DNA of 64,000 nucleotides from Bacteroides acidifaciens. GTDB lineage: Bacteria > Bacteroidota > Bacteroidia > Bacteroidales > Bacteroidaceae. Positions 24,864 to 33,949 of the stretch are shown piece by piece (within the stretch, counting starts at the first letter, position 1; every line of letters begins with the position of its first letter). The translations under genes and the position numbers were made by a program. The notes beneath the pieces are model-generated. The model was not told the DNA's origin, ran no database searches, and saw only the letters and a list, made by a program, of their open reading frames with translations. Where the stretch lies: the NCBI RefSeq assembly GCF_903181435.1, contig NZ_CAEUHO010000001.1, forward strand, positions 2,356,001 to 2,420,000, written 5' to 3'.

Positions 24864-25310
24864 TCAATCATCCGCTTTCAGAAACTTTCCTTTCTTATCA
24901 AATTTGAAAGAGACTCCGGTAGTCAGCTCCACCTCATACCCTTTACGGTCACGTTCTACTTTCGTCACGCCCTCGCTTACAAAATTGTGCACTTTCAGAT
25001 AATCGACAGCAAATCCGGGTATTACACTTGCAGGGACAGACTGCCCTTTCTTTGCGCTTACCTCTTCCCAGTTTCCCTTGCTATCAAAGTCAATCTCCGT
25101 GCCGTCCGTCAACAGCACTTCGTACTTGGTAGCTTCCATCAAATCCTTATCAATCTTAATCTGAGCCACCTCAGGCTTCGTAAAATGACGATTGATAAAA
25201 TTACGCGCTGGAAGGGGCAATTGATTCATGTCTTTTGTTATCACATCAGTTGCAAACGAGAACTGTACGGCTACAATAGCCAACACAAGCAAAGATAGAA
25301 TTTTCTTCAT
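24864..25310 (-). CDS. PepSY-like periplasmic protein
   Basis: The 148-residue product has a cleavable signal peptide ([20 protein letters not shown]) and a mature domain with two PepSY-like halves: [13 protein letters not shown] / [20 protein letters not shown] and [14 protein letters not shown] / [19 protein letters not shown]. Such DUF2874 proteins are frequent in Bacteroides and have no settled function. It is the upstream partner of the PepSY-like lipoprotein gene. Confidence 0.85.
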   Translation of the reverse strand: MKKILSLLVLAIVAVQFSFATDVITKDMNQLPLPARNFINRHFTKPEVAQIKIDKDLMEATKYEVLLTDGTEIDFDSKGNWEEVSAKKGQSVPASVIPGFAVDYLKVHNFVSEGVTKVERDRKGYEVELTTGVSFKFDKKGKFLKADD

Positions 25311-25465
25311 AATCGTTATTTTTTAGCATTCATACTATACTTTATTCATACTGCAAATAACGATACAGATTCCGGAAAGATTTAGGAATACTATGAGTTT
25401 GCTCATTTTTTGTATTCTTTAACCATCCCTCCTATCCTTTGCATTATCAAAAACCAGACTATGAA

Positions 25466-26638
25466 TTACTGCTTTTTATGCAGAAAGCGTTTAGCCAGAT
25501 ATTTTCGTACGGGCTCATCATAAAACTTCAGGCACAGATAAGCCAACACAATACTCAATGCATAAACACACAAAGCTACTTGCCAGGTTTCTCCCAAAGT
25601 GTAAAGCTTATTTTTAATCAACCATGCATAGAACAAATACATAAGCGGATAATGAATCACATAAATCGGATAAGATATATCTCCCAGGAACTTACATATC
25701 GCGGTCGACTTCTTATCTGTAGTGGTTCCCGACGCTCCCAGCCAAACAAGAATAGGGAAAGCTATGATAACACAAAATGCTTCATAAGCACCATTTACGC
25801 AAAGTGGCTCTGCACCTTCCAGATAAGGTACTGAAAACAAAGCAATCAAGACAATGGCGCATATCCAGAATGCACCTTTCAGCTTAACGGGTTTGAAGTT
25901 ACGCGACAACAGCATACCCAAAGAGAAAGGGAAAAGCATCCGCAATGAGCCGCCTAAGAAGTTCACGCCGTCCAATGTCCATCCCACTCCGATACTCCCA
26001 TAACCTGAAACATTGAAGACTGCGAATAATGCCAACGCAATTCCCAACAAGACTACAAGTACCGTCAACGCCTTGTTCGACAAGCGACGGATAAACAGGG
26101 CATAAAGGATATTACCTATATATTCAAAGAACAATGACCAGCAAGGCCCGTTCAACGGGAACATTTCACCATTTCCACGGACTTCATAACCTACACCCGG
26201 CATCGCAGGAATAAAGAATATCGTGCAGAGAAGAGACAGCATAACCATTGATATGGCAACGTGTGTTCCATCCCATTGCACACATCCCTGAAGATAAAAT
26301 GTGACAGCACCCAGAACAGCCCCCATGATTACCATAGGATGAAGACGTATCAAACGGCGTTTGAAGAAATTTTTCATTGTCATACTCTTACCCCAACGGT
26401 CATCATAAGCATAACCGATAACAAAACCTGAAAGGATAAAGAAAAAATCGACGGCCAAATATCCGTGATTGAAAGTCTCAATCATACCACTACCAGCGGA
26501 ATTACTGACTTCCGCAAAAGCATAGCCTTCAAATATATGATACCATATAACCATGAGGGCTGCCACGCCACGAAGTCCGTCAAGAAGATCATAATGTGCT
26601 TTAGTGTCTGCAAAAGCTGAAGAAGAAACGTTCGACAT
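25466..26638 (-). CDS. Acyltransferase 3 family membrane protein
   Basis: The 390-residue protein has about ten membrane helices and the family's N-terminal motif LLDGLRGVAALMVIWYHIFE, with the likely catalytic His in the first helix, plus FFILSGFVIGYAYDDRW. Members transfer acyl groups to extracytoplasmic glycans or lipids. It stands apart from the capsule cluster, beside a Crp/Fnr regulator gene on the same strand 96 bp upstream, so its substrate is unknown. Confidence 0.85.
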   Translation of the reverse strand: MSNVSSSAFADTKAHYDLLDGLRGVAALMVIWYHIFEGYAFAEVSNSAGSGMIETFNHGYLAVDFFFILSGFVIGYAYDDRWGKSMTMKNFFKRRLIRLHPMVIMGAVLGAVTFYLQGCVQWDGTHVAISMVMLSLLCTIFFIPAMPGVGYEVRGNGEMFPLNGPCWSLFFEYIGNILYALFIRRLSNKALTVLVVLLGIALALFAVFNVSGYGSIGVGWTLDGVNFLGGSLRMLFPFSLGMLLSRNFKPVKLKGAFWICAIVLIALFSVPYLEGAEPLCVNGAYEAFCVIIAFPILVWLGASGTTTDKKSTAICKFLGDISYPIYVIHYPLMYLFYAWLIKNKLYTLGETWQVALCVYALSIVLAYLCLKFYDEPVRKYLAKRFLHKKQ

Positions 26639-26673
26639 CTGTTTTTTATTATTTAATTAATATTTTCAGATGG

Positions 26674-26681
26674 CAAAGATA
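26674..26681 (-). promoter_or_regulatory. -7 element (TATCTTTG) for the acyltransferase gene
   Basis: CAAAGATA on + reads TATCTTTG leftward, 35 bp before the ATG at 26638. No -33 box at the usual distance. Confidence 0.55.
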
Positions 26682-26734
26682 CAGCTTGCCGAACGAAGTT
26701 CTTTTGCTCAAAAGCAAAAAAGACCGGCTAATTG

Positions 26735-27313
26735 CTATTTTATAGCACGTACCCGGCTAAGCGTATAAATGGAAATGCCCAGAAAAGCGGCTACATACTT
26801 CAACTTTACCCGATTTATCAGTCCGGGATAGCGTCGGTTAAACTGTTCGTAACGTTCCTTGGGCGAGAGCTGGAGCCTTTCCACAAACATATGGCTGAGT
26901 TCCTTATTCACATCCTGGTGCAGGATTCTTCCCCAGTTAGCTATATCAATATATGTTTCATAAAGGGCGTTCAGCTTATCTATATGGATAACATAGATTT
27001 GGCAATCCGTAAGAGTTTCAATGCTCTCTATCGACGGCTGTTTGTAGTATAACGAATCCATACCGAAAGTCACGTCACCTTCCTGGCTGAACCAGGTAGT
27101 AGTGTCCTGCCCATTATGATGAAACACGGAACGTGCAACACCTTCTTCTATAAAATAAACCAAACGGTCTGTTACGCCCGATTGAACGATATAAGTGTTT
27201 TTGGGATAATAACGAAGCTGCATATTCTCCTGTAATGCCTGAAGAGCTTCGTCGGAAACCGGATAAATTTGCCTGATTTTGCTAACGATATTTTTCATTG
27301 AAGAGGAGTCCAT
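26735..27313 (-). CDS. Crp/Fnr family transcriptional regulator
   Basis: The 192-residue protein has a cyclic-nucleotide-binding-type beta roll (YYPKNTYIVQSGVTDRLVYF, then FSQEGDVTFGMDSLYY) and a C-terminal HTH (LKYVAAFLGISIYTLSRVR). The C-terminus ends right after the recognition helix, as in many short Bacteroides members. The ligand cannot be predicted. M6 (27298) is an alternative start. It lies 4 bp downstream of the ATPase/nuclease gene. Confidence 0.85.
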   Translation of the reverse strand: MDSSSMKNIVSKIRQIYPVSDEALQALQENMQLRYYPKNTYIVQSGVTDRLVYFIEEGVARSVFHHNGQDTTTWFSQEGDVTFGMDSLYYKQPSIESIETLTDCQIYVIHIDKLNALYETYIDIANWGRILHQDVNKELSHMFVERLQLSPKERYEQFNRRYPGLINRVKLKYVAAFLGISIYTLSRVRAIK

Positions 27314-27317
27314 ATAT

Positions 27318-28883
27318 TTATTCTCTTTCTATCCTCCACTCCCCTATTGTACAACGTTCACTATCAAAATTGACAGCCACCTTCACGACAGGCAGTCCAC
27401 ACAAAACAAAACGTTCCGGATAATTCTTCAAATCAATCTGTCCCATCGCCATATCCGCATTCTTATCCAGTTTCAGTTCCATCACATACAATGTAGTCTT
27501 TGTGCGCAGCACCATATCCACCCGTCCCCGGGGAATACGGACTTCCACGTCTACATAGAAATTCAACAAACTGAATATAACATAAAACATTTGCTGATAA
27601 TGACCTTCATACTTCGTATTGTCACATTGGGGAATAGTAGACAAGAATGTCTGCAAACGATGCAATGCGGCATCCATATCACCATTCCGGATATCACGCG
27701 AAAGATAAGCCACCATAGTATTGGCTTCCTCTGCATTATTGGCAACATAATGAGGAAGAAGGCTCTCCATCAATCCTAACCGCACTTCTTTATTGGGAAT
27801 ATCAAGCGTATAGATATCCAATTCCTTATCATAATCTTTAATAGTGATATAACCACTCTGATACAACAATGGAGTAATAGCAGTCATCGTTTCGGTAGGA
27901 GCATCGAAAGCAGAAGCTTTTGCCTGCTTACGTCCTATTTCAGAAGGTTCCACGTTAAACTTATCCAACATCTTTAACAGATAGGTAGGTGTGCCGCTTC
28001 CAAACCAGTAAGAATTAAATTTTCCATCTGCAAAAGCATTAAGCAAACTAAATGGATTATAGACATCAGGAGATGGATAGGTGAAATGATATCCGTCGTA
28101 GTTTTCTTTCAACTTCACAACTACTTCTTCAAACCCGACATCCATTTTTCTCGCCAACTGCTCTATATCATCTTTCATTTGGGTAAGCATCTCATCTTGC
28201 ATAATGCCACAAATAGCGGCATAAGGCTCATCCATACTGACATTCTTAATGTTATTCAATTCGCTAAAGATGCTAAGCTGGGAGAATTTAGTAATACCAG
28301 TCAGGAATACATAGCGAAGATAGGGGTCGCAAGCCTTCAAAGGACTATAAAAATTGCGCATTATATTACGCAACACACTGAGATTCTCTCGTTCATGCAT
28401 CACATCAAGCAAAGGAGCATCGTATTCGTCAATAAGGACAACTACTTTTTTGCCAGTCTGTTTGTAAGCACGCTTGATTAACCCCATCAGACGTTGATTA
28501 GGATTAACTTCCTCCTCATCCTTTCCATAGAAGGACTCATAATTAGCAAGTTTCAGATTTAATTCTTGCAGCAGTTGCTCCTTATCTACATGCTTGGCCG
28601 TACTCATATCAAAATGCAATACCGGATATTCCGTCCATTCTTTCTCCAATTTCTCTATAGCCAGCCCATGGAAAAGTTCTTTACGACCGGAAAAATAGCT
28701 ATGCAATGTAGAAGTCAACAGTGACTTACCGAAACGTCGCGGACGACTCAAGAAGATATATTTAGAAGAGAAGTGTGTCATCCGGTAAACATACTCCGTC
28801 TTATCAATATAAAGATAATTTTCTTCCCGTATTTCTGAAAATGTCTGTATCCCGATGGGATATAATCTTTGCAAATCTTCCAT
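27318..28883 (-). CDS. AAA-ATPase-like / PD-(D/E)XK nuclease-fold protein (DUF1703)
   Basis: The ~521-residue protein belongs to a large Bacteroides family with an N-terminal AAA-ATPase-like domain and a C-terminal PDDEXK_9 domain. Seen here: LYPIGIQTFSEIREENYLYI, YIFLSRPRRFGKSLLTSTLH (P-loop-like), VVVLIDEYDAPLLDVMHE (Walker B), and near the end VEVRIPRGRVDMVLRTKTTL-YVMELKLD (nuclease-like D...ExK). Function is unknown; many near-identical paralogues per genome are usual. The ATG at 28883 is chosen because the GTG at 28901 overlaps a -7 promoter box. Confidence 0.85.
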   Translation of the reverse strand: MEDLQRLYPIGIQTFSEIREENYLYIDKTEYVYRMTHFSSKYIFLSRPRRFGKSLLTSTLHSYFSGRKELFHGLAIEKLEKEWTEYPVLHFDMSTAKHVDKEQLLQELNLKLANYESFYGKDEEEVNPNQRLMGLIKRAYKQTGKKVVVLIDEYDAPLLDVMHERENLSVLRNIMRNFYSPLKACDPYLRYVFLTGITKFSQLSIFSELNNIKNVSMDEPYAAICGIMQDEMLTQMKDDIEQLARKMDVGFEEVVVKLKENYDGYHFTYPSPDVYNPFSLLNAFADGKFNSYWFGSGTPTYLLKMLDKFNVEPSEIGRKQAKASAFDAPTETMTAITPLLYQSGYITIKDYDKELDIYTLDIPNKEVRLGLMESLLPHYVANNAEEANTMVAYLSRDIRNGDMDAALHRLQTFLSTIPQCDNTKYEGHYQQMFYVIFSLLNFYVDVEVRIPRGRVDMVLRTKTTLYVMELKLDKNADMAMGQIDLKNYPERFVLCGLPVVKVAVNFDSERCTIGEWRIERE

Positions 28884-28900
28884 ATCAGTAATCTTTGTCA

Positions 28901-28908
28901 CAAAGCTA
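28901..28908 (-). promoter_or_regulatory. -7 element (TAGCTTTG) for the ATPase gene
   Basis: CAAAGCTA on + reads TAGCTTTG leftward, 17 bp before the ATG at 28883. Confidence 0.55.
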
Positions 28909-28946
28909 CGAAAAAATATCGAATTCTACGATATCCCCCTAAAACT

Positions 28947-28982
28947 AATATATCAACTATCTTCACAGACAGTTGATATATT
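28947..28982. repeat. 12-bp inverted repeat between amidase remnant and ATPase gene
   Basis: AATATATCAACT and AGTTGATATATT are separated by 12 nt. The stretch after it, read leftward, is mildly T-rich, so it may be an old terminator of the amidase gene or an operator for the ATPase gene. Confidence 0.5.
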
Positions 28983-29116
28983 TCACATACAAACACATAT
29001 CGGTTTTTACACCAATATGAGGGGATAAGTCAGGAATATACCGCTGTATTCTTCCCAACTCATATAATGCAGGGAATTCATGAATATATCATGAGTTCAG
29101 GGACCTACATATTTCT

Positions 29117-29687
29117 TCAATATTCCTTTAAATAGTTTGTAATTCCTTCCAGCAATATATTAGTGACATACCACTTCTCTTGTTCCGAAATAAGGAATTC
29201 ACCATCATCCTTATTATCCTAAAAGAAATTCTCGACCAGCACTGCCGAACAATTCGTTTTCTGACAGATATAAAAATTGGCAGTCCAATAAAGATCCTGT
29301 GGAGACGGACGGCGGATTTTCACTTTCCTGTTCAAGGCAGTTTACGACAGTTACCGGGCAATCCGTTTGCTATTCATTGAAGCATTGTTACCAACAAATA
29401 CGCTCATCCATTTGCGGACATCCATTCAGCACCATTCCCCATCGCATTACAGTGGATTGATACCAATATAACATTCTTTGCCGAATGCATTGACACACTT
29501 CACATGTTCAGATAACGCCACATCATTTTCTTCCGGCACAATACGTGTAGTATCAACGCCTTCATTTTGTAATTCAGTACCACCCGATCTGCGATATCAC
29601 AAGTATATGCATTCTCCTTCAAACGACTGTCAGACGAACATTTACCGAGAGTTTATTTCCATGTCCATTATCTATTAATATTTTCAT
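29117..29687 (-). pseudogene. N-acetylmuramoyl-L-alanine amidase pseudogene
   Basis: No intact frame exists, but leftward translation gives ordered pieces of the Bacteroides amidase found at capsule loci: MKILIDNGHGN at the start, SSDSRLKENAYTCDIADRVV, RIVPEENDVALSEHVKCVNA, SIHCNAMGNGAEWMS, FVGNNASMNSKRIA, TANFYICQKTNCSAVLVEN and SEQEKWYVTNILLEGITNYL at the end. The pieces fall in different frames with in-frame stops, so several frameshifts and nonsense changes have built up. The length (~190 codons) matches an intact amidase, so decay was by small mutations, not by deletion. Confidence 0.85.
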
Positions 29688-29723
29688 ATGTAAACAATTA
29701 TTTACTTTATCTCCAATATTGCC

Positions 29724-30122
29724 TTATTCGTATTGCCAAATATCATCCATGGTAATGGGCACATAGGCACCATCTTTCATTTCTATGATAACAGAAGGTT
29801 CATGCACAACAAGAGTATGCCACATTCCAACGGGGACTTGAACACCATAAACACCTTTCGCGGGATTCAAATCATAACGACCGCATTCAACCCCTTTTTC
29901 ATTATAGAAAAGTTCGGTGACATGCCCTCTAAGCAGAATTACAGTTTCACTAGTCGTTGTGTGACGATGAATGGGAACATGCGTTCCCGGTTGCAAGGCA
30001 TTGAGCATACGTTGGGAAGTGTCTCCATCGCCATTACGCAAATCAAGATTGACACGACGTCTCTCATTAGTCTCAGCCTGAGACAACAACTCATCAAGTA
30101 ATTGGTCATTAATTTCCATCAT
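29724..30122 (-). CDS. wbuC: WbuC family cupin-fold metalloprotein
   Basis: The ~133-residue product has a cupin fold with metal-binding histidines in GTHVPIHRHTTTSETVILL and the second cupin motif around VPVGMWHTLVV. WbuC proteins accompany O-antigen and capsule genes; their reaction is not settled. ATG 30122 or 30119 (MMEINDQLL) is preferred over an upstream start because it follows AGGA and limits overlap; the gene still overlaps the WecA-like gene by 14 nt. It is the last intact gene of the leftward capsule cluster. Confidence 0.8.
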   Translation of the reverse strand: MMEINDQLLDELLSQAETNERRRVNLDLRNGDGDTSQRMLNALQPGTHVPIHRHTTTSETVILLRGHVTELFYNEKGVECGRYDLNPAKGVYGVQVPVGMWHTLVVHEPSVIIEMKDGAYVPITMDDIWQYE

Positions 30123-31098
30123 TCCTTTCGTTAGCTTTAGCACGAAGATACTCTTCGTGCAAATGATAATACTTCTTTTTGAACAATATATAGGCTACAC
30201 AAAGCAATGCCAATACCACCACAAGATACAGATACTTGTTCACCGGCAGATAGATGGCACCCAAAGAAATTACCAACTGCAAAGCCATATAAATGGTGGA
30301 CACTGTCACATGCTTAATATGCAGCTCATTAGCCATCAGTTGATAAGCATGTTTGCGATGGGGTTTACCAATATTCTCGTGCAGCATGATGCGGTGACAG
30401 ATAGTAAGCACACTGTCCACACCATATACCATCAACAGCACTATAGCCCAATAGTTTCCACTCTGCAAAATATAAGAGCCCAGGAAATAGAGCAAAATAA
30501 ATGCGATGGAGACACTACCTACATCACCGGCAAAGCATTTTGCCTTGGTACGGAAGTTGAACAGGCAGAACACCAATACACTCAACAAAGTCACAATAAT
30601 GAAATTATTATCGGTGTATTCGTCCTCCATATTCAAGAGCAACAAGGGAATCAATACCGCCAATGAATAACCACCGGTGATACCATTTATACCGTCCATG
30701 AAGTTATACGCATTGATAATGCCGGTGCATACTATAAGTGCAATGATAACCACCCACCAATACTCAGGCAGTAAAATTCCCCACTGATAAAACATGAGTG
30801 TCATAGCAGCGAAATGTACAATCAGTCGAAATTTATTGGGTACCGAATGAATATCATCGGCAAAGCTGATGCCACCCAACATGGTGAGCCCCAACAGGAA
30901 CCACGGACATGTGAAACCATAAAAGGCGGCATAAAGCCAGGCGCCAAACAAGAAAATAATACCACCGCCACGCAGCACTATAGAACTGTGCGACGAACGT
31001 AAATTAGGTTTATCTATAATGTTACACTTATCGGCAACCTTGAAATATGCCAATTCAAGAACAAGCAATAATACTGCTATCAACAGATATACGACCAT
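30109..31098 (-). CDS. WecA/MraY-like undecaprenyl-phosphate sugar-1-phosphate transferase
   Basis: The ~329-residue membrane protein has about ten helices and the polyprenyl-phosphate glycosyl-1-phosphate transferase motifs: SSHSSIVLRGGGIIFL, NAYNFMDGINGITGGYSL (Mg2+/catalytic Asp loop), FAGDVGSVSIAF and HRKHAYQ. It would start the capsule repeat unit by linking a HexNAc-1-P to undecaprenyl phosphate. ATG 31098 (MVVYLLIAVLLL) is chosen; the GTG at 31119 lies inside an IS66-like end. The IS end stops about 15 bp before the ATG, so its native promoter region seems to have been replaced. Confidence 0.88.
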   Translation of the reverse strand: MVVYLLIAVLLLVLELAYFKVADKCNIIDKPNLRSSHSSIVLRGGGIIFLFGAWLYAAFYGFTCPWFLLGLTMLGGISFADDIHSVPNKFRLIVHFAAMTLMFYQWGILLPEYWWVVIIALIVCTGIINAYNFMDGINGITGGYSLAVLIPLLLLNMEDEYTDNNFIIVTLLSVLVFCLFNFRTKAKCFAGDVGSVSIAFILLYFLGSYILQSGNYWAIVLLMVYGVDSVLTICHRIMLHENIGKPHRKHAYQLMANELHIKHVTVSTIYMALQLVISLGAIYLPVNKYLYLVVVLALLCVAYILFKKKYYHLHEEYLRAKANERNDGN

Positions 31099-31112
31099 AT
31101 TTATATTTACAA

Positions 31113-31213
31113 TAAGCACTCAATTTAAGGAATTCCCTATAATTAAAGGTTAAGGCACTATACTGCATCTCAAATCGAGTTATGTTAATAAATTAGTTTT
31201 GAAGTCAACATTA
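31113..31213. repeat. IS66-like end remnant A
   Basis: This ~100-bp block matches the block at 32437-32531 in the same orientation: TAAGCACTCAATTTA, ATTCCCT, a short hairpin region, then AATTAGTTTTGAA and AACATT. The GTAAGC start of copy B is typical of IS66 termini. No transposase sequence remains next to copy A. Confidence 0.7.
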
Positions 31214-31438
31214 GTTCTTTTACCAAAGTAATGTATTTAGCGAAAAGAAAATAATAATAAAAATGATATAAGACTCAAGTTAACATTTGTCATTTTTTAT
31301 AATTGCAATGCGTTTCTGTAAAAACTTAATTATATATAACCAAACAGATGAAGTCCTCAATGCATTAATTCTAAAACACAAATCGATTATCCACAAAATA
31401 CAGAAAACACCCACATATTCTAAAAGTATTCCACATCT
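31214..31438. other. AT-rich intergenic stretch without recognisable genes
   Basis: These 225 bp lie between IS66-like end A and the acyltransferase stop. The composition is very AT-rich; no ORF, terminator or promoter with good support was found. Confidence 0.5.
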
Positions 31439-32431
31439 CTAAGATTTGAAATTTATAAGTTTCTGAATTTTATTATTTAAATAATCAATTACAAGAGCGG
31501 AAATATAACTACAAACCAATAAGACTGTAAAAATGAGTAACGGATTTTTAAAATTATAAATGAAATCATGAAATAAATAATAACAGAAATAAGTATGTAC
31601 AAACCACATACTCGTTGACCGCCTTCCCATTTCATACAAAAAGCAATCCAACCATTTACCTCTACCTAGGCTCATAAATAATATGATAAAGATAGCTGCA
31701 AAAAATACATGGAAAAAACTAGTCGCAATGCACATGCGCATCAACATGAGCAATACAATGAGAGCCAATGCCACCTCTTTTTTTATTTTACATTTGTTGA
31801 TAATATTATATTTCATCATTATTCCACCTAACAAAAAAGGAAAAAGAAGATTGAAATAAAGCACCAATATATAGCCCCCTTGATGTGTGTACAAATAAGA
31901 ATCCCCCCAAAAATAGACCAATACATAGGTAAAAAAGTAAAGACTTCCTGCCAATAAAAAGAATGGAATCAATTTCACTTTATCCATCCAACGAAATAAT
32001 TGAACAGAAGTCAATACCAACAACATATAAGGAAAAAGAAACCAAATCTCCCCATTATACCCAGTATACCATCCTGATACATTCTCTAAAATTTGTTTCC
32101 AACTACCTGGGTACACCTCGCTTCCATGTATCCACCAACCCAAAGGAACGAAAATGAGCAAAGTAAGCCAATAATGTACATACAACTTCCCTATTCTTCT
32201 CATAGAATCACGTTTCCCTAATTTATATGATGCATAGAGTCCGTAGCCACTCAACAATAAGAAAAAAGCGACTGGATTAGTGCAACGGGTAAACAAATAG
32301 ACTAAAGGAGTATTTCCTACAGATAAATGGGTAACACACAAATCCACATTGCCTATTTGATTAAATAAATGCAGGTAAAGCATAAATAAAATAGCAATAC
32401 CTTTCAAAATAGTTGTATCACGAACAGACAT
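31439..32431 (-). CDS. Acyltransferase 3 family protein (capsule-associated)
   Basis: The 330-residue membrane protein has the family motif near its start (DTTILKGIAILFMLYLHLFN, with His20 in the first helix) and FFLLLSGYGLYASYKLGKRD, with about ten helices. It probably acetylates the capsule unit or a related glycan. It stands between two IS66-like ends in the same orientation, and the end at 32437 is only 5 bp from its ATG, leaving no native leader or ribosome site. Expression therefore depends on sequence within the IS remnant. Confidence 0.83.
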   Translation of the reverse strand: MSVRDTTILKGIAILFMLYLHLFNQIGNVDLCVTHLSVGNTPLVYLFTRCTNPVAFFLLLSGYGLYASYKLGKRDSMRRIGKLYVHYWLTLLIFVPLGWWIHGSEVYPGSWKQILENVSGWYTGYNGEIWFLFPYMLLVLTSVQLFRWMDKVKLIPFFLLAGSLYFFTYVLVYFWGDSYLYTHQGGYILVLYFNLLFPFLLGGIMMKYNIINKCKIKKEVALALIVLLMLMRMCIATSFFHVFFAAIFIILFMSLGRGKWLDCFLYEMGRRSTSMWFVHTYFCYYLFHDFIYNFKNPLLIFTVLLVCSYISALVIDYLNNKIQKLINFKS

Positions 32432-32436
32432 AACTT

Positions 32437-32531
32437 GTAAGCACTCAATTTAGGGCATTCCCTTTGAAAGAGCACATTACTGTGCCCTAAACCGAATTTT
32501 GTTAATTAATTAGTTTTGAATTTAACATTGG
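32437..32531. repeat. IS66-like end remnant B
   Basis: The block begins GTAAGCACTCAATTTAGGGC and contains the hairpin AGGGCA...GTGCCCT, then AATTAGTTTTGAA. It is contiguous with the transposase remnant to its right, which identifies it as an IS66-family terminus, and is repeated at 31113-31213. Confidence 0.75.
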
Positions 32532-32845
32532 CTGGTAGCCAAAATGATTTTACCGGGAACCATGTTAACATAATCCCTGCACCCGTTAAAGATATTTTTG
32601 AAAAAAGTTCCGATGAAGTTCCAGATAGAACTGCCATGAAGCTTTACCGTTCCTATCACACTGTGATATGTTGCAGCCATCTCAGCACCGGCATCACTGC
32701 CATAATAAAGTGAATTGTTACACTGGGTAGTCAGCTTTCGAATGGTTCGCTCTGCCAAATTGTTGTCTATCGGGAGTTCACTGCCATCCAAGTAAGCAAA
32801 GATCTCTTTCCAGAACCGATTCAGATAATTAAGAGCCTTTTTTTT
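32522..32845 (-). pseudogene. IS66 family transposase, C-terminal remnant
   Basis: Leftward translation gives KALNYLNRFWKEIFAYLDGS, ELPIDNNLAERTIRKLTTQC and MAATYHSVIGTVKLHG: the conserved C-terminal DDE-related region of IS66 TnpC, including the catalytic Glu in NNLAERTIR. About 105 codons remain out of the usual ~500. Its 5' break lies about 18 bp from the stop of the neighbouring glycosyltransferase. Confidence 0.85.
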
Positions 32846-32863
32846 GACTGTTTACTACTTGCA

Positions 32864-33949
32864 TCATATTATTTTAATGAGACTCTTATAAATCCTTTCA
32901 TACCCATTCACCATATTGAGTATATCATATTTTTTTGCTCGTTCCATACATTGCCCTGCTATTTGATTATAGTAACTCTTATTTTCCATCAAGTATTTAA
33001 TTTCTTTTGCCAACTGTTGTGCATTTCCATGTGAAAATAAAACTCCAGCACCATCTACTATTTCTCTCAGCCCATCTACATTACTAGCTATAAAAGGTCT
33101 TCCGACAGCCATTCCTTCAATACTAGATAAAGATAGACCTTCAAAATGAGAAGACATAACAACTATATCTGCCGTTTTTAAAATTTGAGGAATGTCGTTT
33201 CTCAGTCCTAAAAAACGAACATTATCTTTCAAATTCTTTTCTTCAACCAACTGTTCCAAAATTTGTCTTCGCTCTCCATCTCCCACCAGCCATAATTCAT
33301 ATGTATCTTTGGGCAAATATTGAAAAGATTTGATCAAAGTATCTTGATCTTTTTGATAACGAAATCCAGCCACCATTACTACTATAAACTTTCCGTCAGA
33401 TTGTTGTTTCAAAGCAAATTCTGGCTTTGCATCCATAAAATTACGGATATTAACTCCATTATAAACAGTTGTTATATCAGTGCGATAATATTCTAAATAC
33501 TTCTTCAAATTATTTTCCGCTGCATCAGAAATACAGATAACTGTCCGATATCGATTATACATCCAACGGTCTACTAATCGATACCATCTCCAATTGCGCC
33601 TGCGATTGGAGGTGTTATGTTCGGTGGTGACAAGCACCACCGAACATAACACACTTCCTATCGCTGCAAATAATTGCGGTGCAGTATTATGCGTATGAAC
33701 AATATCATATTTCTTCAGAAAAGGAACCAATCTTAATATATGCAATGGATTATACACCGAATTACCTTTACCAAATTCATAGACACATATTCCATTATCC
33801 AACAAATTCTGTTTAAAAGCAGTTTCTACCCCATCAAACAAGAGTACATCTACTTGGTGACCTTTCTGTTGCAATAAGGGAGTAATTTCTATTATCAATT
33901 TTTCCGCCCCTCCAATATGCATGGAAGTTATAACCTGAAGTATCTTCAT
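32864..33949 (-). CDS. Glycosyltransferase family 4
   Basis: The 361-residue GT-B enzyme starts MKILQVITSMHIGGAEKLII (donor/acceptor glycine loop) and has the C-terminal nucleotide-sugar site SSHFEGLSLSSIEGMAVGRP (E-x7-E). It adds one sugar to the capsule repeat unit on the cytoplasmic side. Start and stop overlap by 4 nt with the GT2 gene upstream. It is the last gene of the main run before the IS66 scar. Confidence 0.88.
   Translation of the reverse strand: MKILQVITSMHIGGAEKLIIEITPLLQQKGHQVDVLLFDGVETAFKQNLLDNGICVYEFGKGNSVYNPLHILRLVPFLKKYDIVHTHNTAPQLFAAIGSVLCSVVLVTTEHNTSNRRRNWRWYRLVDRWMYNRYRTVICISDAAENNLKKYLEYYRTDITTVYNGVNIRNFMDAKPEFALKQQSDGKFIVVMVAGFRYQKDQDTLIKSFQYLPKDTYELWLVGDGERRQILEQLVEEKNLKDNVRFLGLRNDIPQILKTADIVVMSSHFEGLSLSSIEGMAVGRPFIASNVDGLREIVDGAGVLFSHGNAQQLAKEIKYLMENKSYYNQIAGQCMERAKKYDILNMVNGYERIYKSLIKII

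Noticed and set aside
29180..29678. Two small + strand ORFs
   Set aside because: They are antisense to the amidase pseudogene and show no features of their own.
30157..30666. 169-codon + strand ORF
   Set aside because: It is antisense to the WecA-like gene, with His/Gln-rich translation typical of a shadow frame.
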